Shown: positions 35,982 through 44,753, numbered from the stretch's first letter. The stretch is DNA of 64,000 bases from Sporosarcina sp. Te-1 (GCF_017498505.1 NZ_CP071798.1:1881501-1945500), one strand, 5' to 3'. Made by a program: numbers and translations. The notes: a model not told the origin generated them from the sequence alone.

Positions 35982-36632
35982 CTACTTCTTTTTTTGACGA
36001 TACAAATCAACAGATTTATATCCCTGAGACAGTATATCCACCATTTGCGCTTGCCTTTTTTCTTGCGTTTTCTGTTGTTTGGCTGAAAAGATATAACGAG
36101 CCCAATCCCTTTGATAACCCGGTGTTAATTCCTGATAAAATTTTAATTCATTCGGGTGCTCTGTTAATAACGTTTCTATATCTTTTACATTCTCCTCATA
36201 ATCTGCGACACACTGACTGGCAGCAGGTGATTTTATTGCTTTCTTTTTTTCACGTTTTAATCCAACAACAGTAAATACATCATCCATACTGACCATCCGG
36301 GAGAATTTAATATCGCTGTTTTGTATATAGCCATCCTCATCGACTTTCATCTCTGGAAAAATATTATCCCTGTGCACGTACGTATCATATCGCTTATTCC
36401 CTTTTTTCGGATAAGCGAAAAATAGGTACCCTTTTTCAAGCAATTGTTCCTCATTGATCATTTGCTCTGTATAAGCGACCATCTCTGCCAATGTTTTCAC
36501 AAAAATAAATATAGCATCATGCTTCTTGGATAAGGCTGTCGTGTAGCCATTAAATACATCATAATCATCTGGTTGATTAAGAACAGCCATATTTTTATAC
36601 TTTGTAAGATGTAATTTATCAATAATTGTCAT
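35982..36632 (-). CDS. YdeI/OmpD-associated family protein (bacteriocin-protection type)
   Basis: 216 residues. The C-terminal segment LKFYQELTPGYQRDWARYIFSAKQQKTQEKRQAQMVDILSQG is the YdeI/OmpD-associated signature. The N-terminal half is a DUF1801-like fold. Members have been linked to peptide or bacteriocin resistance; role here is unknown. Confidence 0.7.
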   Translation of the reverse strand: MTIIDKLHLTKYKNMAVLNQPDDYDVFNGYTTALSKKHDAIFIFVKTLAEMVAYTEQMINEEQLLEKGYLFFAYPKKGNKRYDTYVHRDNIFPEMKVDEDGYIQNSDIKFSRMVSMDDVFTVVGLKREKKKAIKSPAASQCVADYEENVKDIETLLTEHPNELKFYQELTPGYQRDWARYIFSAKQQKTQEKRQAQMVDILSQGYKSVDLYRQKKK

Positions 36633-36684
36633 CCTGGTCTCCTTATTCTTTGGAAAGTTATACGTTACTGCTAGACTTTCTTTG

Positions 36685-37167
36685 TTAGGAATCTCCCCCT
36701 TTAAGCTCTTCCTTTTTCTTCTCCAAATAATCCTTTAACGAATCCAAGTCTTTTACACAGGCCTTCTTGAATGTGCCCGACATCATTTTCCCAAATAATT
36801 TAGTCATGCCAGTAAGTCCCTTTATATCACCATAAAGTGCAACTTCAGAGTGCTCACCTGACGAAGTAATGATGTATGTGAAAATAAATTCTCCTTTGCC
36901 TGTCGTCCCTTTCGTCCCATCACATCGAAGGACAATCTTGTCTGGTTCATTCAGCTGGACCACTTCAAAATGTTCAGTAGCCTCTTTTCCAAACATCTTT
37001 CTTGTTTCCTTCCACTGACTTCCCACTTGGATCGTTCCATTGTCCAATCGCTCCATTCGAACTAATCCTTGCATCCAATAGTTAGCTGCATCCAGATCAA
37101 GCAAACTGTTGTATGTTGTTTGTTTGGGTACCTGGAAGATTCGTTTCACTTGAAAGTGAATACTCAC
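36685..37167 (-). CDS. SRPBCC (START-like) family protein
   Basis: 160 residues with the polyketide cyclase/SRPBCC helix-grip fold: VKRIFQVPKQTTYNSLLDLDAANYW at the start, GSQWKETRKM in the middle and a long C-terminal helix. It probably binds a hydrophobic ligand. Function unknown. Confidence 0.7.
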   Translation of the reverse strand: MSIHFQVKRIFQVPKQTTYNSLLDLDAANYWMQGLVRMERLDNGTIQVGSQWKETRKMFGKEATEHFEVVQLNEPDKIVLRCDGTKGTTGKGEFIFTYIITSSGEHSEVALYGDIKGLTGMTKLFGKMMSGTFKKACVKDLDSLKDYLEKKKEELKGGDS

Positions 37168-37541
37168 ATTGACTACCTCCTGAAAGCTTTATTGTAGGAA
37201 TTATAGATTTTTGCACGCCGCCTGGTATTTACAGGCTTATTGTTGCACTCAACGATCAAGACATTCACAGGAGTATAGTCCCTTTTTAGTCATTCTATTT
37301 ATTATCATATTACCATAGAAATATTCAAAAACTATTCTCAATGTCTTTCTATTAGTATCTGCTCGAAAAAGTAAGATGCCGGGAGCAAAAAATCCCCCGA
37401 ACTATTCGTTAGAGGGAACATAGAAAAAACGTATTACACTCATATACTTAAAAATCATTTTTAAATCTCTTCCTCTTACCCCTCAATTCCCCCTGCCTCT
37501 GCCCAACCTTGAAATACGGAGATCATGAGCCAAGGGGAGGG
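37168..37541. other. Intergenic stretch before the IS remnant
   Basis: AT-rich, with no gene, no att-like repeat of the rlmD 3' end and no clear terminator. Confidence 0.4.
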
Positions 37542-37889
37542 GGCAGGATTACCTGGATGTAGCGGAGGATTTGAGACATCACCATGAAATCAAAGAGATA
37601 TACGGAAAGCGACAAGAAACGATCGAACGTGTCTTTGCCGATACCAAAGAAAAGCATGGCATGCGATGGACAACCCTTAGGGGGTTAAAAAAATTGTCCA
37701 TGTAGGCGATGCTGACTTTTGCTTCCCTGAATCTGAAGAAACTGGCCAGCTGGATATGGAAAGTGCCAGCCATAACGTAAGATAAGCACTAGGGGAAAGG
37801 AGAAAGGACTTCTATTCGGTAAGAAATTAGTATAAAAAGGAAAAGTTCTGGAAATTGAATTGATTTCCAGAACTCTTGTCTACACTCTG
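37542..37889 (+). mobile_element. 3' remnant of a second IS1182-family element
   Basis: Closely matches the last part of the complete element, from the transposase segment around its residue 375 to the right terminus TCTACACTCTG. It has an in-frame stop (CAG changed to TAG near 37703) and no left end. Immediately after it, 37891-37908 again forms a GCGTCC/GGACGC hairpin, as for the intact copy. Confidence 0.8.
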
Positions 37890-37938
37890 AAGCGTCCCTA
37901 AAGGACGCCGGATTAGTCTTTTATAATTTAAATTATAA

Positions 37939-38125
37939 TCAGTCAACGACATTGTTTAAAAGCGTATCATTTTCTCCATCTCTATCTATTCGATACTTTT
38001 GAAGATCCCCTCTAGTCTCATAGTAAATATATTGGGCATCACAAGTAAAGCTCAAAACGGACATCAGCTGAAAAAGAAGGACCATAACCTAGTGCTATCA
38101 AGTCTTTTTTAGTGACTGTGACCAT
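37939..38125 (-). pseudogene. DUF3173 (ICE excisionase-like) remnant joined to another fragment
   Basis: From ATG at 38125 with AAAGGAG upstream the minus strand reads MVTVTKKDLIALGYGPSFSADV, the start of the DUF3173 proteins that accompany integrases in conjugative elements, then stops. In another frame it continues with YIYYETRGDLQKYRIDRDGE, which belongs to something else. This marks one edge of the decayed integrative element. Confidence 0.5.
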
Positions 38126-38211
38126 ATGAACTCCTTTCCATAGACTAGTGTAGCTTTGAAATAAAGTTTGAGCAAAAATACCTAGCAACCCTTATTTTAC
38201 GATAAATAAGA

Positions 38212-38251
38212 AGAATCCATTTTGAAAAAAAGATTGATCAAAAAGGATTCT
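38212..38251 (-). terminator. Terminator downstream of lsa(B)
   Basis: AGAATCC and GGATTCT arms with inner TTGA/TCAA pairing. Confidence 0.5.
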
Positions 38252-38378
38252 TCCTGTAGAGATTTATGTTTGGGTTTTCATAAAAAAGTTTGATCATTTT
38301 AGCTACGTAATTTAACTAAGGCACCATATAGTATAATTACCTGATTTGCTGATTATATCTTCAATTCTTCATATTTAA

Positions 38379-39857
38379 CTACATAGATATAGTTTTTGTT
38401 GCAACTGTTTGTTGAAATGCTTGATCATGCTCAACAATAACCATTGTGGGATTAAATCTTTGAATAAGTTCTTCAATCTGCATGCGCGAATAAATATCAA
38501 TAAAATTTAACGGTTCATCCCAAATATATAAATGAGCTTTTTCACATAAACTTTTGGCTATAAGCAGCTTTTTCTTTTGTCCACCAGAATAATGAGATAT
38601 ATCTTTCTCAAATTGAATTCGGTCAAAATCTAACTTACGTAGGATGGATTTAAATAATGTTTCATCAATCTTATGCTCTTCAATAAAGTCCGATAACAAT
38701 CCCTTCAAATGAGAAGTATCTTGTTGGACATAGGAAATGATGAGGCCTAAACCTAAATTCATTGAGCCTGTATGCTGTATTGGATTTCCTAGAATTAGTT
38801 TTAGGATACTACTTTTTCCGCTTCCATTCTTTCCATCAAGAACAATTCGGTCACCTTGTTCAACTTTAAAGCTAATTGGCTTATTCACTATTTGGTCATC
38901 GTACTTAACAGACACATCAGCCAAAACAATCAATTCATTTGCCTGAAATTCCAATGGTTCTAATTTTAATGACTCGTTTTTTTCCACATTTTTTAGCAGT
39001 TTTGACTTTTCCTCAATAGCTTTTTGTTGCCTTGATTCAAGGTTCTTTGCTCTCTTCATCATCTTTGCCGCTTTATGTCCTACAAAACCCTTGTCCAACT
39101 TAGAACCCGAATTCGTTGTCCCATTTTTGGAAGCTTCCACTTGACTAGACCAACCTGCTGAACGCTTTGAAGACTGTTTTAATCTCCCTATGTCTTTTTG
39201 TAGACGCTCATTTGTTGCCTCTTCGTGTTGCTGTTGTCTATCAAAATTTAACTTCCAAGAAGAATAGTTGCCACTTTGAACTTCAATATTTGCTCTATTT
39301 ATAGATAAGATGTGGTCAACGCATCCATCTAAAAAAATTCTGTCATGTGAAATTAAAATAAACCCTTTTTTCTTCCTTAGATAATCAGAGACCATCTTTC
39401 GTGCCTCAGTGTCTAGATGATTGGTTGGCTCATCAATTAATAGAAATTGACCCTCATTCAAAAAAAGTGCAGCAAGCAACACCTTTGTTTGTTCTCCATT
39501 TGATAATGTTTTAAATGGTCGATACATGACCTCGGCATCAACATTTAGATAGGATATTTCACGAAGAAATTCCCAATCTTCTGCTTGGGGGCAAATTTCT
39601 TCCAAGATTTCATGAGTATACTTGTTTTTATCCGAAACTGGGTAAGGGAAATAATTAAATTCTACCGAAGACATGATTTTCCCACTATACTCATAATTCC
39701 CTAATAATAAATTGAAGAATGTTGTTTTTCCTCGTCCATTTCTACCGATAGATCCAAGTTTCCAGTCCGTATCTATTTGAAAGTTTACACCTTCAAAAAT
39801 ATTCTCAAAGCTACCTGGATAAGAAAAAGTTAAGTCTTGAACTTGTATCATTGACAT
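38379..39857 (-). CDS. lsa(B): ABC-F ribosomal protection protein, Lsa(B) type
   Basis: 492 residues, two ABC domains in one chain without membrane segments. First Walker A GRNGRGKTT, signature LSNGEQ, Walker B LLIDEPTNHLD; second Walker A GKNGSGKSS and signature YSGGQKKK. The long interdomain linker is the drug-displacing arm. Lsa proteins bind the stalled ribosome and remove lincosamides, pleuromutilins and streptogramin A. Length equals Lsa(B) as I know it and the text fits that protein closely. The ATG at 39857 has AAAGGAGG. It lies downstream of a cfr homologue, as on the staphylococcal plasmid pSCFS1. Confidence 0.88.
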   Translation of the reverse strand: MSMIQVQDLTFSYPGSFENIFEGVNFQIDTDWKLGSIGRNGRGKTTFFNLLLGNYEYSGKIMSSVEFNYFPYPVSDKNKYTHEILEEICPQAEDWEFLREISYLNVDAEVMYRPFKTLSNGEQTKVLLAALFLNEGQFLLIDEPTNHLDTEARKMVSDYLRKKKGFILISHDRIFLDGCVDHILSINRANIEVQSGNYSSWKLNFDRQQQHEEATNERLQKDIGRLKQSSKRSAGWSSQVEASKNGTTNSGSKLDKGFVGHKAAKMMKRAKNLESRQQKAIEEKSKLLKNVEKNESLKLEPLEFQANELIVLADVSVKYDDQIVNKPISFKVEQGDRIVLDGKNGSGKSSILKLILGNPIQHTGSMNLGLGLIISYVQQDTSHLKGLLSDFIEEHKIDETLFKSILRKLDFDRIQFEKDISHYSGGQKKKLLIAKSLCEKAHLYIWDEPLNFIDIYSRMQIEELIQRFNPTMVIVEHDQAFQQTVATKTISM

Positions 39858-39868
39858 GATAATTCCTC

Positions 39869-40006
39869 CTTTGTATTTCAACACTTTTTACTTTTTATAC
39901 AAAGTCGGCATATCCATCTATTCTAAATTTCTCCGTATAAGTTTGATGGATATTAACGACTTATACGGGGTATTACATGCGTAACAATAGTGTCTGAATT
40001 ACTCAT
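39869..40006 (-). promoter_or_regulatory. Attenuator leader of lsa(B)
   Basis: Three perfect stems on the minus strand: CCGTATAAGT (39968-39959) with ACTTATACGG (39942-39933), ATATCCATC (39953-39945) with GATGGATAT (39918-39910), and CTTTGTAT (39904-39897) with ATACAAAG (39876-39869), which covers part of the ribosome binding site. The first two interlock, so they exclude each other or form a pseudoknot. A leader ORF overlaps the first arm, so a stalled ribosome would switch the folds. Confidence 0.6.
39953..40006 (-). CDS. 17-residue leader peptide of lsa(B)
   Basis: MSNSDTIVTHVIPRISR, with GGGAGTGAG before the ATG. Its last codons lie in the 5' arm of the first attenuator stem. Drug-induced stalling near the end would free the lsa(B) start region. 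Confidence 0.55.
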   Translation of the reverse strand: MSNSDTIVTHVIPRISR

Positions 40007-40077
40007 TTGTCTCACTCCCTTATTTATTTGATTAAAGTTACAGATTAAAAAACATTCTTATCTACGGGAGAATAAAA

Positions 40078-40106
40078 AATCCTCCCAATTTGTAATTAGA
40101 AGGATT
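40078..40106 (-). terminator. Terminator between cfr and lsa(B)
   Basis: AATCCTTC and GGGAGGATT arms on the minus strand followed by TTTTTT. It would end the cfr transcript before lsa(B). Confidence 0.6.
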
Positions 40107-40344
40107 AGTCTTTCACTTATAAAAAATAAGTTCTTTCTTGCCATTGGAATCATGACAAATAAAGTGTAAACTGATTTATAAAAATGGACAGACTAACCCT
40201 ATATTTTGTAGTTTGAAGTTATTCATTTCAAATAAAAAAATAGATTAGTTAATCATTGTCCATCCATCAGTCCTCTCATAATTGTATTTTTATTTTAACA
40301 TTTTTTTTTATGGAATACAATATCAGCATCATCTTTACCACAAA

Positions 40345-41400
40345 TTACTGCTTGTTGCTCTTTTGATAATTTCCATACAATTGACCACAAGCAGCATCTA
40401 TATCAATTCCAAATTGACTTCTAATGGTCACATTAATACCTGATGATTTTAATTTTTTGTAAAAATCAACAACACTACCTTCATCAACTTCACCGAAACT
40501 TAAAGGAGAACTGATAGTTGGGTTATATCTGATTAAATTTACATGATATAAACTTCCTTCTCTATATCGACCTTTTAATAGACTTACTACTTCTTTAGCA
40601 TGGTCAATGGAATCATTCACACCAGGTAACAAAATATAAGCAATATATACTTTTCTTGATGTTATTCGTATATGCTCATCTAATGTGTCCATTACATCTA
40701 TTAATGGATACCTATCATTAATCGGCATCAACTTACTTCGTTGTTCATTAAAAGGAGAATGTAACGAAAACGTCAAATTGACTTGCGGATAATTTAGAGT
40801 CATTTTTTTTATACTTGGTATAATACCAATAGTTGAAATAGATATCCTACGAGGGCTTAAAGCAAACAGCATAGGATCAGTGAATACATCTAAGGCATCA
40901 AAAACTTGTACATTGGATAACGCTTCTCCCATCCCCATAAAAGAAATACTATCAATTGAATGACCTTGTAAATAAAAGTGGAGGATTTGGTCAGTAATTT
41001 CATCTGAAGTCAAATTTCTTTTTAATCCAATGTCACCTGTTGCACAAAATTTACACCCAAAATTACATCCGCACTGAGAAGATATACAAAATGATTCCCA
41101 CCCAGCTTTATATTTCATATTTACCGTTTCTATCCTTTCATTTCCTGAAATTTCAAATAAGACTTTAGTGACTTGCTCAGAATATTGTTCCTTTAAAGGA
41201 ACAATATTTAAAATAGTCTCTCCAAATTCCTTAACAAGAACTTCTCTTAATGATTTTGGAAGTACATTAATTTGGTTGAATTTATTTATTCTTTCCTTAA
41301 ATATGGCATTCAATATTTGTTTCATTCTAAAATTAGGGTAATTATGTTCCCTTAAGAATTCTTTTATTCTTCTATACTTATTGTTTTGTTTAAATTGCAT
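40345..41400 (-). CDS. cfr: Cfr-family 23S rRNA (A2503-C8) methyltransferase
   Basis: 351 residues, a radical SAM enzyme. The iron-sulfur motif is CNFGCKFC, preceded by KYKAGWESFCISSQCG, with GEALSNVQVFDAL and the C-terminal methyl-carrying Cys in DAACGQLYGNY. Cfr adds a methyl to C8 of A2503 in the peptidyl-transferase centre and gives resistance to phenicols, lincosamides, oxazolidinones, pleuromutilins and streptogramin A. It is close to Cfr and Cfr(B) but differs from Cfr at many positions in the first 60 residues, so it may be a separate variant. GGAAGGA precedes the ATG. A leader peptide and terminator lie upstream. Confidence 0.88.
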   Translation of the reverse strand: MQFKQNNKYRRIKEFLREHNYPNFRMKQILNAIFKERINKFNQINVLPKSLREVLVKEFGETILNIVPLKEQYSEQVTKVLFEISGNERIETVNMKYKAGWESFCISSQCGCNFGCKFCATGDIGLKRNLTSDEITDQILHFYLQGHSIDSISFMGMGEALSNVQVFDALDVFTDPMLFALSPRRISISTIGIIPSIKKMTLNYPQVNLTFSLHSPFNEQRSKLMPINDRYPLIDVMDTLDEHIRITSRKVYIAYILLPGVNDSIDHAKEVVSLLKGRYREGSLYHVNLIRYNPTISSPLSFGEVDEGSVVDFYKKLKSSGINVTIRSQFGIDIDAACGQLYGNYQKSNKQ

Positions 41401-41489
41401 CTATCTCATCCTTCCATATGACTCTCTAGTTTTATTAGAGTAAATAGAAAGGAGTTGTCTAAACCTTTAGTTTAAATTAATACAAAAAA

Positions 41490-41513
41490 AGCACCGATAG
41501 AATTATCGGTGCT
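41490..41513 (-). terminator. Attenuator terminator upstream of cfr
   Basis: AGCACCGATA and TATCGGTGCT arms, then seven T on the minus strand. It lies between the leader ORF and cfr. Confidence 0.75.
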
Positions 41514-41553
41514 GACCTTTTAAAAAATATGCACAAATAAAATAACAAGGACT

Positions 41554-41715
41554 CTAAGTCAATGTTTTGTAATTTATTTGCCATAGAGGCAAAGCTCCGA
41601 TAACTGTTTTTGTATGGTTGTATAGCATAAAAAAGGACAGACTACTCCCTTTGTCTGCTAAACGATTACCAAGTTTTACATTTTTACCAAACAGAATTCT
41701 AAAAACAGTTAACAT
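41554..41715 (-). CDS. 53-residue leader peptide upstream of cfr
   Basis: Starts MLTVFRILFGKNVKLGNRLA and ends PLWQINYKTLT. GGGAGGTG precedes the ATG at 41715. It is followed 41 nt later by the terminator, so translation state could decide read-through into cfr. A -35/-10 pair TTTACA-17-TAGATT lies just upstream. Confidence 0.55.
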   Translation of the reverse strand: MLTVFRILFGKNVKLGNRLADKGSSLSFFMLYNHTKTVIGALPLWQINYKTLT

Positions 41716-41852
41716 TGCTTGCACCTCCCTTTGTCAAAATCATTATTGAGTAATCTAACATAAAAGTGAGTATATGTAAAGTGTAATTCAAAATTATTGT
41801 AAAACTAACCTTCATATATAGTTAGAAGAAAATCCTGTAAAAAGAATTTATA

Positions 41853-41932
41853 ATCAAACTTTATTATAAATTATCAATCTTTACTTTAAATAATCGAACT
41901 TTGTTTTAAATGAACAATCTTTTTTATAAAAC
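41853..41932. repeat. Four tandem 20-bp imperfect repeats (iteron-like)
   Basis: Units begin at 41853, 41873, 41893 and 41913, each on the pattern ATCRAWCTTTNNTTTAAAT. The period is exactly 20 bp. Layout resembles plasmid iterons or a multi-site binding region. No replication gene is adjacent. Confidence 0.65.
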
Positions 41933-42079
41933 TACAACTAGGATATGCTATTTGATATCTGGCTATTATTATATCGCGTCTATAAAACTAATTCTAATAA
42001 TTGCGTGAATTTTGCTCTTGCACTAAAATAAAAGGTCTTATTGTCATAACTTGATGGTTACTTTAACTTATCTTGCTAA

Positions 42080-42340
42080 GCTGAAAATCAAAAATCAGAC
42101 GGCTGTTGGTACAGCTCCACGGGAATTTCACCCCTGCAAGTATTCCTTCCAGCCCTACTCATTGCTTGCGACGCTTTTAACTCTCGAACGGTGACTGTAG
42201 GGGAGTATCATTATCATACTGATGGGTTATCGCCAGCAATCCACCACGATTGCGTTAGATTCATAGATTATCGCTCGTTTCCAAGGAAAGTCATGGCGCA
42301 AGAATCAAGTAGCTTATCATCAGTAAAACGTCTCTGATTT
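42080..42340 (-). other. GC-richer, structured non-coding segment of the element
   Basis: Sits where the Tn916 family has the stretch after Orf8. It contains short hairpins such as GCTGT-ACCA-ACAGC and GGG-TGAAATT-CCC and one conserved-looking but start-less reading (TVTVRELKASQAMSRAG). I read it as a possible structured RNA or decayed gene. Confidence 0.3.
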
Positions 42341-42395
42341 TTGTTATATACTGCACCGAATTATCCTCCGTTCTTTCTTTTTCATAGAACAAAAA

Positions 42396-42710
42396 TTAAA
42401 ATATACAAAAATAATATTGTGAAAGGGGAATGATAACTATTTTTCTACTCAAATTTTGAAAGCTAAAACGGACTGCATGAGCTTTGGATCGCAAACGGTC
42501 ACGTGTATCCTCATCTATGCCCCAATAGGTGTTTCCACGCTCATCGCTGAGCTTGCGCATAGATAGACTAGCCATGTAGCTTCCATAATGCTGAACAACA
42601 ATTTTCATTGCTTCTGGTTCACCCTTATTTGCAGCTAAAATAATTGAATACGGTAACAAGCCACGCTCGTTGTTTTCCGTATTTGTATTAATCATCCCAT
42701 TCATCTGCAC
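42396..42710 (-). CDS. Conjugative-transposon HTH protein (Tn916 Orf8-like), C-terminus altered
   Basis: 104 residues. The core SIILAANKGEPEAMKIVVQHYGSYMASLSMRKLSDERGN is the HTH_16 family that follows the sigma-like gene in Tn916 relatives. The usual ending VLAFKI-stop is present in a neighbouring frame at about 42449-42475, so a 1-base indel has swapped the last residues for a 20-residue tail. Overlaps the sigma gene by 23 bp. Confidence 0.7.
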   Translation of the reverse strand: MQMNGMINTNTENNERGLLPYSIILAANKGEPEAMKIVVQHYGSYMASLSMRKLSDERGNTYWGIDEDTRDRLRSKAHAVRFSFQNLSRKIVIIPLSQYYFCIF

Positions 42711-43122
42711 GATCCTCCAAAAATCGTTTTAACAGTTCAAAAGAGCTTGTCCGTCTATACTGTACGGTACTACGTGGAATATCGAGTAGTTGACCGATTT
42801 CCACATCAGACATGTTAAAGAAGTAGTATAGTAGGACGGTATTGCGCTTTTCGTCTGGCAAGGTATGCATGGCTTCAGCAAGAAGTTTCGGGGTAATTCT
42901 CTTTCCTGCCACTTGAAAACCTTGTGTTATCTCACCCTCGTAATGCTTATCTAAGGTAAAGATTTGATTTTCTTCCTGTGGCGTAAGATCAGAAAAGGTC
43001 ATTTCTTTTGACTGTCTTTGCTGTCTTTGTTTGTAAGTGTTGATTGCTTCGTTCTTCAACACTCGTTTGCAAAAACCATTAAAAGCACAGCGTACTTGCC
43101 ATTGGGTCCGAGCAGGTTCCAT
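42688..43122 (-). CDS. Conjugative-transposon sigma-like factor (Tn916 Orf7-like)
   Basis: 144 residues with sigma-70 region 4 at the C-terminus (LPDEKRNTVLLYYFFNMSDVEIGQLLDIPRSTVQYRRTSSFELLKRFLE). In Tn916 this protein drives transcription of the transfer and excision genes. GGGAGAT precedes the ATG. Its presence beside the Orf8-like gene identifies the backbone. Confidence 0.75.
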   Translation of the reverse strand: MEPARTQWQVRCAFNGFCKRVLKNEAINTYKQRQQRQSKEMTFSDLTPQEENQIFTLDKHYEGEITQGFQVAGKRITPKLLAEAMHTLPDEKRNTVLLYYFFNMSDVEIGQLLDIPRSTVQYRRTSSFELLKRFLEDRADEWDD

Positions 43123-43268
43123 GCACTCATCTCCCTTCGCAACTGCAAAGGCAGGTGATGATTTCTCCTTTCATAACCCTCAACAAGATTTTTTATAAAA
43201 TGACGAAAATATCAGCAACTTTTTTAAAAAACCGAAAAAATTACATTTTTATTTTCTTACGCTAAAAA

Positions 43269-43297
43269 GGGAAGCCAGTATAATGACCTAGCTTCCC
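43269..43297 (-). terminator. Terminator of the phenicol exporter gene
   Basis: GGGAAGC and GCTTCCC arms followed by TTTTTAG on the minus strand. Confidence 0.75.
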
Positions 43298-43304
43298 CTT
43301 CTAA

Positions 43305-44714
43305 TTATGATTTTTGATTACGCAAACTGAATGTGATGATAAGAGCAATTACTGTAATGCACGTAACTGCTAAAAAAATATCAGAATAGTGAGGAGCATT
43401 TAATACATAAAATGGATTCAAAGCACTCATAAATTCACGACGTACAGACAATAAAGCTCCAATTAATGCTGCACCAGCACCAGCTCCAAGATACAGTGCA
43501 CCTTGAAAGAGTCCCATTCCCACTCCAACTTGCTCTTTAGATAGTGCAGTTACCGCAATATTATTAGCTGGAGAGTTAATTAGGGCGAACGAAACTCCAA
43601 TACCTAAAACACCAATCGAAATAAAGATAGGTTGGTATCCAGCAAATAATGACATGAATAATGTGGAAATCCCCATAACTATTAAACCCGCAATCAAGAG
43701 GATTTTAGGCTTAACACGATCAGATAACTTTCCTACCACTGGCGATAAAATAGCAACAGCCGCACCACCAGGGAGTAGTATCATTCCCGCTCCTCCTGGG
43801 GTCATTTCATTGACCTCAACAACAAGTAATGGAACGAACACAAGAATGGAGAAGTAGGCAAACATCGAGAAAAAGGCGATTAAAACAGAATTCAAATACA
43901 AGCGATTCTTCAATAGAATCGGTGGAATAAATGGTTGCTTAGCAGTTGCAGTTCGAATAATTAATGCAATAAAGGTGGACAACGATATGGTTAAGCTTAC
44001 TATTGTTGGATAAGACCCAAATCCGTAGGTATCGGCAAGCGTAATACCCAACAACAACAAACCTACTGTAAGTCCGAGCAAAATTCCCCCTAGAATATCA
44101 AAGATTTTTGGTTCTTCACTATCTGTTGGAATTACTTTTTGCATAGAAATTTGCGCACCTATAGCGATTAATAATCCTAAAGAAAATACAATCCAAAAAA
44201 GGGAATTCCATCCTAACCATTGACCTATAATGCCTCCAAAGATTGGTCCTCCGGCAGTTCCAATACCAATACAACCAGCAATAATTCCCAAAATACCACC
44301 GCGTTGCCCTGGTGGATAAATTTTGGATATCACTACAACAGAGAGCACAGGTATTGAAGCCATTCCAGCACCTTGAACCATTCTTCCAAATACTAATATG
44401 GACAGGCTAGGAGCAAGGGCACAAATTAAACTACCAATTGATAGGATTAAGATACCTATTGTAAATAGCTTTTTTACTTCCCAAAAATCAGACAGGCGTC
44501 CGTAAAATGGAATTGCTATTGCAAGTACAAGAGCGACACCACTGACAACCCAACTCACTTGAGCTTCAGATCCCCCCAAATCTGTTCCTATCATATCTAG
44601 CACAGGTGTGACCATATCAACGGTAATGGCAGCCATTAAAACTGAAAGGGCTAGAACGACTATTAAAAGTTTATTTGAATCACGGCTATAGTTACTATTA
44701 ATTTGATTACTCAT
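43305..44714 (-). CDS. MFS exporter, FexA/FexB-like (phenicol efflux)
   Basis: 469 residues, about 14 transmembrane helices. MAAITVDMVTPVLDMIGTDL, SEAQVSWVVSGVALVLAIAIPFYGRLSDF and the motif C region resemble the florfenicol/chloramphenicol exporters FexA and FexB; 469 residues equals the FexB length I recall. It is preceded by a 9-residue leader ORF and a hairpin hiding its ribosome binding site, the known control mode of fexA and cat genes. It occupies the tet(M) position of a Tn916-like backbone. Sub-type is not settled. Confidence 0.7.
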   Translation of the reverse strand: MSNQINSNYSRDSNKLLIVVLALSVLMAAITVDMVTPVLDMIGTDLGGSEAQVSWVVSGVALVLAIAIPFYGRLSDFWEVKKLFTIGILILSIGSLICALAPSLSILVFGRMVQGAGMASIPVLSVVVISKIYPPGQRGGILGIIAGCIGIGTAGGPIFGGIIGQWLGWNSLFWIVFSLGLLIAIGAQISMQKVIPTDSEEPKIFDILGGILLGLTVGLLLLGITLADTYGFGSYPTIVSLTISLSTFIALIIRTATAKQPFIPPILLKNRLYLNSVLIAFFSMFAYFSILVFVPLLVVEVNEMTPGGAGMILLPGGAAVAILSPVVGKLSDRVKPKILLIAGLIVMGISTLFMSLFAGYQPIFISIGVLGIGVSFALINSPANNIAVTALSKEQVGVGMGLFQGALYLGAGAGAALIGALLSVRREFMSALNPFYVLNAPHYSDIFLAVTCITVIALIITFSLRNQKS

Positions 44715-44720
44715 TTTTCA

Positions 44721-44753
44721 GCCTCCTAAAATTTAATTATTATTTTAGGAGGC
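44721..44753 (-). promoter_or_regulatory. Ribosome-binding-site hairpin (translational attenuator)
   Basis: Perfect 12-bp stem GCCTCCTAAAAT (44753-44742) with ATTTTAGGAGGC (44732-44721). The 3' arm contains TAGGAGG, the ribosome binding site of the exporter gene. Confidence 0.8.

Noticed and set aside
37168..38378. Second att copy of the rlmD 3' end marking the left border of the element
   Set aside because: I looked for repeats of the rlmD end (CCACATG and neighbouring bases) and found none in this part.
41853..41932. CRISPR array
   Set aside because: Units abut without spacers, and there are only four.
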